Assembly: GCA_035565975.1 (NCBI GenBank)
Contig: DATMRT010000100.1
Location: 1-57,729 of the forward strand
Direction: 5' to 3'
DNA length: 57,729 bases
Source: Ga0077530 sp035565975
GTDB lineage: Bacteria > Pseudomonadota > Alphaproteobacteria > Rhizobiales > Hyphomicrobiaceae
The translations under genes were made by a program, and so were the position numbers. The notes beneath the pieces are model-generated. The model was not told the origin of the DNA and made no database searches. It saw only the letters and a program-made list of their open reading frames with translations. This document shows, piece after piece, positions 16,708 through 25,147 of this stretch. Each line of letters starts with the position of its first letter. Position 1 is the first letter of the stretch.

Positions 16708-18141
16708 TTACGATGCGGGCCGCGTCGCAACCTGCGTGCCTGTGCTATCGCCCGCCGGGCGCGTGCTATTGCGCATCTCGGAGAGGACAGAGGCCAGCTC
16801 GCTGAACACGCCTGGACAAGGCGGATCGTCCGGAAGCTGCGTCAGGAAGCGGTAGAGCAGGGGCGTGAGCGCCACGGCCTGGTCGAGCTCGAAGTCCGCT
16901 TCGGCCTTGTAGGCACCGACGGCGCGCAGGTCGCGGGTTTCCTCGTAGCGGGCAATGATGGTCCTGAGGCGCCGGACGAGTTCGGCCTCTTCCTTGCTCC
17001 AGGCGAGCGGCGCGAGACGCGAGATCGACGTCAGCGGATTGATGGCGGGATAGCGGCCCTGATCGGCGATTGCGCGATCGAGGACGATGTGGCCGTCGAG
17101 AATGCCGCGGACGGTGTCGGCCACGGGCTCGTTGGAGTCCTCGCCGTCGAGGAGCACGGAGAACACGCCGGTGATCGAGCCCGAGCCCGGCTTGCCCGGC
17201 CCGGCACGCTCGAGGAGCCGCGGCAACTCGGCAAAGACGGACGGCGCATAGCCGCGCGCGACGGGCGGCTCGCCGGCGGCGAGCGCGACTTCGCGGAGCG
17301 CGTGGGCGAAACGCGTGATGGAGTCGACGACGAGCAGGACGTTGTCGCCGCGGTCACGGAAGTATTCGGCGACGGTCATGGCGGTCTTGGCTGCGTTCTT
17401 GCGCATCATCGCGCCCTCGGAGCTCGAGGCGACGACGGTCACAGCGCGCGGGGCGTGCGGCTTGACGACATCGTCGAGGAACTCGCGCACCTCGCGGCCG
17501 CGCTCGGCGACGAGCGCGATGACGATCGTGTTGAAGCCGTTCGTCCGCGCCAGCATCGACACGAGCGTGGACTTGCCGACGCCGGAGCCGGCGAAGATGC
17601 CGATGCGCTGCCCCGCGCAGATGGGTGTGAAGAGATCGACGGCTTTGACGCCGGTGATGATCGGCCGGCGGATGCGGTCGAGCGCCATGGGCGGGATGGG
17701 CTCATGGTCGATGGAATAGGGAATGGCGCCGCTCGCGAGCTCCCCTTGTCCGTCGATCGGCTGGCCGAGGGCATTGATCACGCGGCCGAGCCAGCTCGTG
17801 TCGGGGCAGATTTCGAGATTGTCGCGGACCCAGACCGCCGCGCCGAGACCGAGACGCGGCGAGCTGGAGAAGAGCTTGATATTGGCGCAGTCGGCATCAA
17901 TGCCGATGACTTCGCCAAGCCAGCGCGCGCCGCCACCTTCGACCTCGACTGCCGTGCCGAGTTCGACGCGGCGCTCGATGCCGCGCACCAGCACATGGCT
18001 CGCAGCGACTTCCGCCACGCGCCCGCCGTAGCGCACGAGCGGTAGCGTGCTCGAATGCCCGGAAAAGAGCCCGGCGAGACGCTCGAGCGCATCGCCGGGT
18101 GTGCTGGGGGCGGCATGTGGCGCGGCGTTGTTGGTGGTCAT
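16708..18141 (-). CDS. fliI: Flagellar export ATPase FliI
   Basis: This 477-residue ATPase is related to the F1 beta subunit. It has Walker A GSGVGKST at 185-192, AERGREVREFLDD and Walker B LLVVDSITRFAHALRE, followed by the GEPP and PSVFAELPRLLERAG segments characteristic of type III export ATPases. It hydrolyses ATP at the cytoplasmic face of the export gate with FliH and a FliJ-like stalk; candidates for both are encoded elsewhere in the window (32785 and 50004). It lies downstream of flgF after a gap with repeat hairpins and ends almost against the convergent GntR gene. Confidence 0.96.
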   Translation of the reverse strand: MTTNNAAPHAAPSTPGDALERLAGLFSGHSSTLPLVRYGGRVAEVAASHVLVRGIERRVELGTAVEVEGGGARWLGEVIGIDADCANIKLFSSSPRLGLGAAVWVRDNLEICPDTSWLGRVINALGQPIDGQGELASGAIPYSIDHEPIPPMALDRIRRPIITGVKAVDLFTPICAGQRIGIFAGSGVGKSTLVSMLARTNGFNTIVIALVAERGREVREFLDDVVKPHAPRAVTVVASSSEGAMMRKNAAKTAMTVAEYFRDRGDNVLLVVDSITRFAHALREVALAAGEPPVARGYAPSVFAELPRLLERAGPGKPGSGSITGVFSVLLDGEDSNEPVADTVRGILDGHIVLDRAIADQGRYPAINPLTSISRLAPLAWSKEEAELVRRLRTIIARYEETRDLRAVGAYKAEADFELDQAVALTPLLYRFLTQLPDDPPCPGVFSELASVLSEMRNSTRPAGDSTGTQVATRPAS

Positions 18142-18180
18142 GCCTGTCGGCTTTCAGATGGTCGTGCTCGCATCTCTTCC

Positions 18181-18288
18181 CCTTCTCCCCGTGGGCGGGG
18201 GCGGCCGGGATGAAGGGCAGCCGCAAGCCGTAGCCCAAGGTTCCGCCATTCACTCCTAGACCTCTCCGCGCAAGAACGGGGAGAGGGG
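18181..18288. repeat. Pair of CTCTCCCCG-type intergenic hairpins between flgF and fliI
   Basis: The first, imperfect copy (18181-18220) has CCTTCTCCCCG followed by GGGCGGGGGC and CGGGATGAAGGG. The second (18261-18286) has CCTCTCC and GGAGAGG around GCGCAAGAACGG. Both share the CTCTCC / AAGAACGGGGAGAGGGG / GGGATGAGGG wording of the copies at 133-245 and 5558-5583. They occupy most of the gap between the two minus-strand genes. Confidence 0.7.
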
Positions 18289-18291
18289 ATC

Positions 18292-19017
18292 CTAGCGTCC
18301 GGTGCCGAGTGTCTTGATAGCGTCGGTGAGCTTGCGGTCCGATTGCTCGCCTGCGGCCGTCATCGCTTCGAAGGCGCGCGTCACGGAGATGAGGCGGGTC
18401 ATTTCCATGACCGGATTGACGTTGGCCTGCTCGATGTAGCCCTGAGCGAAGCCCTTGTTGACGAAGTCAACGACGGGCTCGGCCGGCTGATCGGGAATGA
18501 CGGAAGCGCCCTCGTGCCGGGTGAGCTTCGCGTTCGCGGGAATCTGGAAGAGGCCGAGGCGGCCGACGCGCTCGCCGTTCTGGCTGATGGTGCCGTCACG
18601 TGAGATCTGGATCGCGCCCTTGGCGGGGTTGATCTGGATCGGGCCGCCTGACTGGTCGAGGACCTGCTGCCCATTCATGTTCTCGAGATCGCCTTGCGTA
18701 GAAATCCGCATCCGGCCGTCGCGCGTGTAGACCGGACCATTGGCGCCGCTGACGCTCAGGAAGGCGTCGCCCTGGATGGCAACATCGAGCGGGTTGCCGG
18801 TCTGCGTAATGGCGCCGCTCATCCGCGAGAAGGTGCTTTCGCCGGTGCCGGAGTAGGCGACCGATGAGTTCTGAGTCTGCGAGAGGACAGTCTCGAACGT
18901 GACATTCTCGGCGCGAAATCCGGGCGTGGTGCTGTTGGCGACGTTGTTGGCGATCGTGTCGAGGCGCCGCTGCAATGCGAGCTGACCGGAGAGCGCAACA
19001 TAGATGCCGGTTTCCAT
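18292..19017 (-). CDS. flgF: Flagellar basal-body rod protein FlgF
   Basis: This proximal rod subunit has 241 residues. The N-terminal rod signature NNVANSTTPGFRAENV is at about 24-39, a central DAFLSV/YTRDGRM domain follows, and the C-terminal flg_bbr domain has GYIEQANVNPVMEMTRLI. The length fits FlgF of this order. It is exported by the flagellar type III system. It lies upstream of fliI and downstream of the DUF1217 gene on the same strand, a grouping seen in Brucella and Sinorhizobium. Confidence 0.95.
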   Translation of the reverse strand: METGIYVALSGQLALQRRLDTIANNVANSTTPGFRAENVTFETVLSQTQNSSVAYSGTGESTFSRMSGAITQTGNPLDVAIQGDAFLSVSGANGPVYTRDGRMRISTQGDLENMNGQQVLDQSGGPIQINPAKGAIQISRDGTISQNGERVGRLGLFQIPANAKLTRHEGASVIPDQPAEPVVDFVNKGFAQGYIEQANVNPVMEMTRLISVTRAFEAMTAAGEQSDRKLTDAIKTLGTGR

Positions 19018-19049
19018 GGCTTAGTGTCCCGCTTCCGACGTTCGCCAAA

Positions 19050-19088
19050 TCTCGATGCCGGTGTCCCGAGCGAACTTCGGAATCGAGA
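19050..19088. repeat. Imperfect inverted repeat upstream of flgF
   Basis: TCTCGATGCCG (19050-19060) and CGGAATCGAGA (19078-19088) pair at ten of eleven positions around a 17-base loop. They lie 33-71 bases upstream of the flgF ATG, in a 166-base gap after the DUF1217 gene. It may be a regulator site or a transcript hairpin; no T-run follows. Function unknown. Confidence 0.35.
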
Positions 19089-19183
19089 GGGACGCTCGCA
19101 TCACAATCTCGCTGGCGTGATTCAGACCGAGAAATTCACTCGATATCGTGTCGCGAGATGGTGCGAAATTCACGATCATCACA

Positions 19184-19963
19184 CTAGACCTTCCGGATGT
19201 TCTGCATTTGCGTGAGCAGGTCGTAGCCGATCCCGCTGTCATATCCTCCGCCGAAGAGCTGGGTGAGGCCGCTCGCCGCCGGAGCGGTAGGATTCTCGAT
19301 CTCCCAGAGGGCAGTGAAGCGTCCGATGAACTTATCGAGCTTCTCCGGGTCCTTGAGATCCTCGATATCGAGCTTCTTGCTGATCATCTCGGCCTGACGG
19401 TCGATATCCATCGTCGCCGTCGCCTCCGGGATGCCGAGCGCGATCTGCGTGACCTTGAGCAGGGCTTTGTCGGCCATGAGATGGTAGGGTGTTTCGGCGC
19501 TTGCCGCCTTGCGCTGGAAATAGAGCGCAAGTCGCACACCCTCGTTGCTCTGGCCGGCGTCCATCTCGAGCGTCTGGCGAGTGTAGCGGTCGACCGTGCC
19601 TTGGCGGGCACGCTCGAAGATGGTCGCGCCGGTCGTGTAGCGGGCGAAATTGAAGGTCTCGGCAAATTCCCGGTATTTCGGATCGGAGAGCTTGTTGGCG
19701 AAGCTCTGGGGATCGTCGATGCCCTCGGCCAGCACCTTGCGCATGAACGCCTTGGCGTAGTCCATGTCCTGCAGGCCAAAGGCCTTCATCGCGTATTTGA
19801 AGACGCGATCGTTCGAGACGAACTCGTCGATCGATTTTATGTTCTTGATCGTCTCCAGGTAGTACTCGCTTTCGCGCTGTACTACCGGCTGCTCGGACGT
19901 ACGCTTGAGCGCTGCCGTCAGGTCCGAGGCTATGAGCTTATAGCCGATGGGCGTGCTGAGCAT
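19184..19963 (-). CDS. DUF1217 family flagellar-cluster protein
   Basis: The ATG at 19963 (AGGA just upstream) gives 259 residues, mostly helical, beginning MLSTPIGYKLIASDL. The order of segments (YYLETIKNIKSIDEFVSNDRVFKYAMKAFGL, then repeated KLxDPKYREFAETFNF-like units) matches DUF1217, a family nearly confined to flagellar loci of Rhizobiales and relatives. Its function is not established. Longer in-frame starts up to 20308 would overlap motA and are rejected. It is divergent from motA and probably shares a promoter region with it. Confidence 0.85.
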   Translation of the reverse strand: MLSTPIGYKLIASDLTAALKRTSEQPVVQRESEYYLETIKNIKSIDEFVSNDRVFKYAMKAFGLQDMDYAKAFMRKVLAEGIDDPQSFANKLSDPKYREFAETFNFARYTTGATIFERARQGTVDRYTRQTLEMDAGQSNEGVRLALYFQRKAASAETPYHLMADKALLKVTQIALGIPEATATMDIDRQAEMISKKLDIEDLKDPEKLDKFIGRFTALWEIENPTAPAASGLTQLFGGGYDSGIGYDLLTQMQNIRKV

Positions 19964-20144
19964 TCCTAGTAGCTTTCCTCGCGGCGCGGGTCGGCGACAA
20001 GAAACGCACGCGGGACTTGTACGAACCTGACGTTCTCCCTCCTGATGGCCTGAAGCGGCCGGGCAACTGCCGCTACAGCCTCGCGCAAGGCATTCGCCGC
20101 ATCGTCGTGCGTCAATCAGATCTGATCCCGGACGCAGAACCCGC
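19964..20144. promoter_or_regulatory. Divergent promoter region between DUF1217 and motA genes
   Basis: This 181-base gap must drive the minus-strand DUF1217-flgF-fliI set and the 14-gene plus-strand block starting with motA. I see no sigma-54 -24/-12 element. A GC-rich inverted segment, AGCGGCCGGGCAACTGCCGCT (20054-20074), could form a hairpin. The motA ATG has only a weak ribosome site (GGACGCAG). Confidence 0.35.
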
Positions 20145-21038
20145 ATGACTATCCCGCTTGGCCTGGTTGTAACGCTCGCGTGCATGCTCGGCGGCTTCGC
20201 TGCCATGGGCGGCAAGCTCGGAGTCATCTGGCAACCGTGGGAATACGTGATCATTCTCGGGGCCTCGGTCGGCACTTTCATCGTCGCCAACCCGATGAAG
20301 ACGATCAAGGACAGCGGCGTCGGCTGCCTCGAAGCGCTGAAGAACGCCGTTCCGAAGAAGGAGGACTACCTCGTGGTCCTCACGTGCCTCTTCAGCCTGA
20401 TCCGCGAGCTGAAGTCGAAATCGCGTGCCGAGGTCGAGAAGCACATCGATAACCCGACCGAGTCGGCGATCTTCACCGCCTATCCGCGGGTGCTGAACGA
20501 CGAAAAGATGCTGACGTTCATCTGCGATTATTTCCGCCTGATCCTCATGGGCAATGCGCGCACCCACGAGATCGAGGCCCTGATGGACGAGGAAATCTCG
20601 ACCATGCGGGCGGACAAGCTCAAATGCTATCACTCGCTCGTCGCCATGTCGGAGGGCCTCCCGGCGCTCGGCATCGTCGCGGCGGTGCTCGGCGTCATCA
20701 AGGCCATGAGCGCGCTCGATCAGCCGCCCGAGGTGCTCGGTCACTATATCGGCGCCGCGCTCGTCGGTACGTTTGCCGGCATCTTCTTCTCTTATGCCGT
20801 GGTCACGCCCATCGCGACGCAGGTCAAGATCGTGCGCGAGAAGCAGATGCGCCAGTACATCGTGATCAAGCAGACGCTGCTCGCGCTCATGAACGGCGCC
20901 ATGCCGCAGATCGCGGTGGAGCACGGCCGCAAGGCGATCTCGGCGGCGGACCGGCCTTCTGTCGACGAGCTCGAGAACGCGACGCTCAATCCTGGGTCTG
21001 TCGGCGCCGCGGGCGGGGCGGAAAAGAAGGCCGCCTAA
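20145..21038 (+). CDS. motA: Flagellar motor stator protein MotA
   Basis: This proton-channel subunit has 297 residues and four membrane segments: helices at about 5-22 and 33-52, then 162-182 and 195-215. A large cytoplasmic loop (about 60-155) between them carries RELKSKSRAEVEKHIDNP. The GLPALGIVAAVLGVIKAM segment carries the conserved prolines near the proton path. It pairs with MotB (33444) and contacts FliG. The C-terminal tail is Ala-rich. It heads the plus-strand flagellar block and is unusually distant from motB, as in Sinorhizobium. Confidence 0.96.
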   Translation: MTIPLGLVVTLACMLGGFAAMGGKLGVIWQPWEYVIILGASVGTFIVANPMKTIKDSGVGCLEALKNAVPKKEDYLVVLTCLFSLIRELKSKSRAEVEKHIDNPTESAIFTAYPRVLNDEKMLTFICDYFRLILMGNARTHEIEALMDEEISTMRADKLKCYHSLVAMSEGLPALGIVAAVLGVIKAMSALDQPPEVLGHYIGAALVGTFAGIFFSYAVVTPIATQVKIVREKQMRQYIVIKQTLLALMNGAMPQIAVEHGRKAISAADRPSVDELENATLNPGSVGAAGGAEKKAA

Positions 21039-21065
21039 CCGAGTGGCGGCAGGAGAACGACTCGC

Positions 21066-21449
21066 ATGAAGAATGTCGAGGGTAACGGGGCCGCCGGCGA
21101 TTCGGGCGGCCGCCAGCAAGGCGACTGGAGGTCCGACTTGTCTCACGCAGCGACTGCCGGCGGGCAGGAAACCAAAGCCGCCGAGGCTTGGGGTGGGCGC
21201 GGCCATGATGCGGTGATGCGCATTCCCGTGTCGGTCCGGTTCGTGCTCGGCGCGACGCGGATGCCGGTCGCCAAGCTCATGAGCCTGACGCGCGGCGCGA
21301 TCATTCCGCTCGACCGGAAGGTGGGTGACTTGATCGACATCGTCGTCAACGATCAGGTCGTCGCCCGCGGCGAGATCGTCGCGCTCGACGATGAGGCCAC
21401 CCGCTTCGGCATTTCCGTGCGCGAGGTCATGCAGCAGGCGAGCGAATAG
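21066..21449 (+). CDS. fliN: Flagellar motor switch protein FliN
   Basis: This protein has 127 residues. A poorly conserved N-terminus of about 45 residues is followed by a SpoA/FliN domain (MRIPVSVRFVLGATRMPV to FGISVREVM), the C-ring building block. It should assemble with FliM (38982) and FliG (37922) to switch rotation and dock FliH. AGGAG lies upstream of the ATG. It sits 27 bases after motA, before flhB, and apart from fliG and fliM. Confidence 0.93.
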   Translation: MKNVEGNGAAGDSGGRQQGDWRSDLSHAATAGGQETKAAEAWGGRGHDAVMRIPVSVRFVLGATRMPVAKLMSLTRGAIIPLDRKVGDLIDIVVNDQVVARGEIVALDDEATRFGISVREVMQQASE

Positions 21450-21543
21450 CTGGTCCGCGCTGCTGCGCCTCATTCTCCTCGACGCTCCGCCATGCTGAGC
21501 CGCGCCGCTCACCTTCTCTCACGGATATCAGGTATCGAGCGCC

Positions 21544-22638
21544 ATGGCTGAGCAGGAGGACAAGGAGTCCAAAACCGAGGAGGCAACGCCTCACCGGATC
21601 GAAGAGGCGATCAAGAAAGGCAATACGCCTGTCTCGCGCGAGGTCGCGCAGTTCGCGTCGATCCTCGCCATTGCCGCGTGTGTGCCGATCGTCGTTCACG
21701 CGTTCGGCGCGAGCCTGCTCGGCAGCCTCATGGCCATGATCGAGCGGCCCTACGATTTCCGCATGAACGTCGGCGCGGATGCCGTGCTGCTGCTGGCGAC
21801 GGTCGGCTCGGCGGCGAGCGCCGTGCTGGCCCTGCCACTCGTCGTGCTCATGATCTTCGGCATCATGGTGTCGCTGCTGCAGAACCCGCTGCGCTTCGTC
21901 GGCAGCCGCATCAAGCCCGAGCTGTCGCGCATCTCGCCGGCCAAGGGCTTTACCCGCATGTTCGGCGCCCAGGGCCGCGTCGAGTTCCTCAAGTCGATCG
22001 TCAAGCTCACGATCCTCACGGCGTGCGCGATCGCGTTCCTGGCCAACTACAAGGCGGATCTCGTCAATTCGATCCTGCTCGAGCCGGCGGCGCTGCCGCA
22101 GGCGCTCGCCGGTCAGCTCCTCAACGTGCTGGTGGCCGTTGGGCTCAGTCTCGCCGGTGTCGTGGCGGCGGACCTCGTCTGGAGCCGCATCAAATGGCGC
22201 ATGGATCTGCGCATGAGCAAGCAGGAGATCAAGGACGAGCACAAGCAGAGCGAGGGTGATCCGCTGCTCAAGGCGCGGCGGCTGTCGCTCGCGCGGGACC
22301 GCGCGCGCCGGCGGATGCTTTCCTCGGTGCAAAAGGCAACAGTGGTGATCGCCAATCCGACCCACTACGCGGTGGCCCTGCGTTATGTGCAGGGTGATGC
22401 AGGGGCGCCGATGGTCGTTGCCAAGGGGCTCGACAACATTGCGCTGAGAATCCGCGAGATCGCCGAGGCCCACGATATCCCGGTCATCGAGGACAGGGCG
22501 CTGGCGCGCAGTCTCTATGCTGCCGTCTCGCTCGATCGCCCCATTCCGCCCGAGTTCTACAAGGCCGTCGCCGAGATCATCCTCTACCTGATGTCGCGTT
22601 CTGCCGCTCAAGTCGCTCCCTTGCCGCGAGGTGCATGA
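21544..22638 (+). CDS. flhB: Flagellar export switch protein FlhB
   Basis: This 364-residue export-gate protein has four transmembrane segments (between about 35 and 210) and a cytoplasmic FlhBC domain. The autocleavage motif NPTH is at 271-274, within VVIANPTHYAVALRY. Cleavage after N271 switches export from rod/hook to filament substrates together with FliK (36283). The N-terminus has the usual charged DKESKTEEATPHRIEEA stretch. The stop overlaps the next gene's ATG by four bases (ATGA), implying translational coupling. Confidence 0.96.
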   Translation: MAEQEDKESKTEEATPHRIEEAIKKGNTPVSREVAQFASILAIAACVPIVVHAFGASLLGSLMAMIERPYDFRMNVGADAVLLLATVGSAASAVLALPLVVLMIFGIMVSLLQNPLRFVGSRIKPELSRISPAKGFTRMFGAQGRVEFLKSIVKLTILTACAIAFLANYKADLVNSILLEPAALPQALAGQLLNVLVAVGLSLAGVVAADLVWSRIKWRMDLRMSKQEIKDEHKQSEGDPLLKARRLSLARDRARRRMLSSVQKATVVIANPTHYAVALRYVQGDAGAPMVVAKGLDNIALRIREIAEAHDIPVIEDRALARSLYAAVSLDRPIPPEFYKAVAEIILYLMSRSAAQVAPLPRGA

Positions 22639-23114
22639 TGCAGCCCGAAGTCAATGATCTCACTGGGAGCTTCGAGGCGCTTCTCGCGGAAAGCATCTCG
22701 GAGTTGACGACCGAGTTCCGCAATCACGATGTCGCCGACCTCCTGGCGCTGATTCGGCTCGATCGCATGGCGACGCTTCAGAGCCTGCTCGATGGCGAGT
22801 GCGAGCTGTTCTTCAAGCCCGGCACCATGCAGTTCAGCGGCCACGCGGAGGCGATGGTGGGATGGCGGGCACCGCCGTCAGTGCGCCTTGCGATGTCGTT
22901 CCGAAGCCAGGGCGTCGAGCTCTACTACCGGCTGACGCTCGAGGCTGCCGATGCCCATGTGCAACTCGATCTCATTCGATTCGAGCCGCCGGAGGCCAGC
23001 GCTGATGGGCGGTGTCTGCGCCTGGCCACAGCGCTCGGTGCGGCGCGCGCAAATCGCCTTTCCGGTCAGGGCGGCCAGCTTCAGGCAAGAGACGCCGGCT
23101 ATCAGGAAAGCTGA
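22635..23114 (+). CDS. Uncharacterised protein between flhB and flgB
   Basis: This 159-residue soluble protein has no signal or membrane segment. It has a helical N-terminal half with paired acidic/leucine stretches (SFEALLAESISELTTEF; VADLLALIRLDRMATLQSLL), then a beta-rich region ending in FEPPEA and a basic tail. I recognise no domain. Translational coupling to flhB (ATGA overlap) and its place before flgB point to a flagellar role such as a chaperone or assembly factor, but that is inference. The tail after residue 128 is the least certain part. Confidence 0.65.
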   Translation: MMQPEVNDLTGSFEALLAESISELTTEFRNHDVADLLALIRLDRMATLQSLLDGECELFFKPGTMQFSGHAEAMVGWRAPPSVRLAMSFRSQGVELYYRLTLEAADAHVQLDLIRFEPPEASADGRCLRLATALGAARANRLSGQGGQLQARDAGYQES

Positions 23115-23131
23115 AGCCGAAGGACTGCCCG

Positions 23132-23512
23132 ATGGACGACCTCGCCCTTTTCTCGATCGCCAGCGACCGCAACCGCTGGCTTGCGACGCGCAGTGCGGCG
23201 CTCGCCGATAATATCGCCAATGCCGATACGCCGGGCTTCAAGGCGCGCGACGTGCCGTCGTTCGAGGCCGCGATGAACTCGGCCAGCGCGGCGATGCTGC
23301 GCACGAACCCCAACCACCTGGCGCCGACCCAGTTCGGTGCCCGCTCGTTCGATCTTGTGCAGCGCCCCGGCGAGGTGCCGAAGCATTCGGGCAACACCGT
23401 CAGCCTGGAGACGGAGCTTGCCAACCTCGGCGAGGTCCGCTCGCAGCACTCGATGGTCTCGGGTGTCATCGGGGCCTTCCATCGCATGCTGCTCTCGAGC
23501 GTCAGGGGGTAG
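23132..23512 (+). CDS. flgB: Flagellar basal-body rod protein FlgB
   Basis: The ATG at 23132, after GAAGGA, gives 126 residues. The rod signature ADNIANADTPGFKARDV is near residues 28-44, and the C-terminal helix (MVSGVIGAFHRMLLSSVRG) ends without a stop-spanning extension. FlgB is the most proximal rod subunit, next to FliE. It starts 17 bases after the preceding gene and is followed after 3 bases by flgC, so flgB-flgC-fliE-flgG form a tightly packed rod module. Confidence 0.94.
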   Translation: MDDLALFSIASDRNRWLATRSAALADNIANADTPGFKARDVPSFEAAMNSASAAMLRTNPNHLAPTQFGARSFDLVQRPGEVPKHSGNTVSLETELANLGEVRSQHSMVSGVIGAFHRMLLSSVRG

Positions 23513-23515
23513 GTC

Positions 23516-23935
23516 ATGACCGATGAGCTCAAGGCCGCGATCATCTCCTCCTCATCGGGTTTGCGCGCGCAATCGACGCGCATTCGCGTCGTTTCGGAGA
23601 ATCTCGCCAACGCCAGCGCGACCGCGCTCGTCCCTGGCGGCGACCCGTACGCGCGCAAGACGATCAGCTTTGCGCAGGAGCTCGACCGCGCGAGCGGTCT
23701 CAACCTCGTGCGCATCAATGCCATTGGCCGCGATCCGACGCCCTATCCCGCCCAGCATATGCCCGGGCATCCTGCCGCCGACTCGAACGGCTACGTGAAG
23801 CTCTCCAACGTCAATCCGCTGGTCGAGCTCTCGGACATGCGCGAGGCCCATCGCTCCTATGAGGCCAACCTCCAGATGGTGCGGCAGGCGCGCGAGATGA
23901 TCGGCGACCTGATCGACCTGTTGAAAGGCAAGTGA
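23516..23935 (+). CDS. flgC: Flagellar basal-body rod protein FlgC
   Basis: This rod subunit has 139 residues. The N-terminal region has RVVSENLANASATALVPGGDPYARKTI, and the C-terminal consensus VKLSNVNPLVELSDMREAHRSYEANLQM is complete. The length is normal. Its stop overlaps the fliE start (TGATG). Confidence 0.95.
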   Translation: MTDELKAAIISSSSGLRAQSTRIRVVSENLANASATALVPGGDPYARKTISFAQELDRASGLNLVRINAIGRDPTPYPAQHMPGHPAADSNGYVKLSNVNPLVELSDMREAHRSYEANLQMVRQAREMIGDLIDLLKGK

Positions 23936-24288
23936 TGATCGATCCGATTTCAGGGGTGGCGGGGCGTACCGAGCCGGTCGGACAGGTCGGCGGGATGGCA
24001 TCGTCGACGCCGGTCTCGGCGCCGAAGATTGCACCATCCGTTCCGGGCACGGAGGGCGTCAGCGCGCCCGATCACGACTTCGCGTCGCTGCTCGGCAACG
24101 CGATCACCGAGTTCGGACAGAAGATGCGGCGGTCCGAGGCCGTGTCGATCGGCGGCGTCAAGGGCACGGCGTCGCTTCAGGATGTCGTCGAGCACGTGAT
24201 GTCGGCGGAGCAGAGCCTGCAGGCGGTGATCGCCGTCCGCGACAAGGTCATCTCGGCCTACCAGGAAATCAGCAGAATGGCGATCTGA
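23935..24288 (+). CDS. fliE: Flagellar hook-basal body protein FliE
   Basis: This protein has 117 residues. The ATG at 23935 overlaps the flgC stop (TGATG); a GTG one codon upstream is also possible. The first 50 residues are low-complexity. The conserved C-terminal half (HDFASLLGNAI through SAEQSLQAVIAVRDKVISAYQEISRM) is the FliE signature. It joins the MS ring (FliF) to the proximal rod and is an early export substrate. Confidence 0.93.
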   Translation: MIDPISGVAGRTEPVGQVGGMASSTPVSAPKIAPSVPGTEGVSAPDHDFASLLGNAITEFGQKMRRSEAVSIGGVKGTASLQDVVEHVMSAEQSLQAVIAVRDKVISAYQEISRMAI

Positions 24289-24306
24289 CGGGAGCGGAAC
24301 GAGACC

Positions 24307-25095
24307 ATGCGCGCACTTTCAATCGCCGCGACCGGCATGTCGGCCCAGGCGCTCAACGTCGAGGTCATCGCCCATAACGTGGCGAACATCAACACGACGA
24401 GCTTCAAGCGCTCCCGCGCCGAGTTCGTCGATCTGCTCTATCAGACGCAGCTCGCGGCCGGCACACCGGCGGCAGGTGGCGTCGAAGTCATTCCCGAGGG
24501 CGCGCGCGTCGGGCTCGGGGTGCGCGCCGCCGCCATCCGCAATCTCCACCAGCAGGGTGCGCTCGCCCAGACCGGCAACTCGCTCGACCTTGCCATGATG
24601 GGGCGCGGCTTCTTCCGTGTGACGGGGCCTGAAGGCGAGACGCTCTATACGCGTGCTGCTGCCTTCAACAAGGACGCGACGGGCCGCATCGTGACGGCGG
24701 AAGGCTATCTCGTGCAGCCGCAGATGACGGTGCCGCCCGAGGCGACTGAGATCACGGTCAACGAACGGGGCGAGGTCTACGTCACCATCCCGAACGAGGT
24801 CGAGCCGCGGCTTCTCGGTCAGCTCTCGGTCGCGAGCTTTGTCAACGAGGTCGGCCTCGAGCCGCTCGGCGGAAACCTGTGGCGCGAGACGGCGGCCTCC
24901 GGGCCTGCGGTCGTCGGTATCCCGGGCGAGAACGGGCTTGGCCGCATCAAGCAGGGCTATCTCGAGTCCTCCAACGTCGATCCGGTGAAGGAAATCACCG
25001 AGCTGATCTCGGCGCAGCGCGCCTATGAGATGAACTCGAAGATCATCCAGGCGTCGGACGACATGATGGGCCTCGTCACCAAGGGCATCCGGTGA
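24307..25095 (+). CDS. flgG: Flagellar distal rod protein FlgG
   Basis: This distal rod subunit has 262 residues, the usual length. The N-terminal AATGMSAQALNVEVIAHNVANINTTSFKR, central GRGFFRV/YTRAAAFNKD, and C-terminal QGYLESSNVDPVKEITELI motifs are all present. It completes the rod before P-ring assembly by FlgI/FlgA, which are encoded next. Confidence 0.97.
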   Translation: MRALSIAATGMSAQALNVEVIAHNVANINTTSFKRSRAEFVDLLYQTQLAAGTPAAGGVEVIPEGARVGLGVRAAAIRNLHQQGALAQTGNSLDLAMMGRGFFRVTGPEGETLYTRAAAFNKDATGRIVTAEGYLVQPQMTVPPEATEITVNERGEVYVTIPNEVEPRLLGQLSVASFVNEVGLEPLGGNLWRETAASGPAVVGIPGENGLGRIKQGYLESSNVDPVKEITELISAQRAYEMNSKIIQASDDMMGLVTKGIR

Positions 25096-25147
25096 TGGCG
25101 GGCGCTGGCCGCGCCAGCCGACGGCCTTGAGACGTCAGAGGGGAGCC

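Noticed and set aside
19964..20308. Longer DUF1217 start overlapping motA
   Set aside because: It would overlap the motA coding region head to head by over 160 bases and adds no family-like sequence. The ATG at 19963 begins the conserved MLSTPIGY segment.
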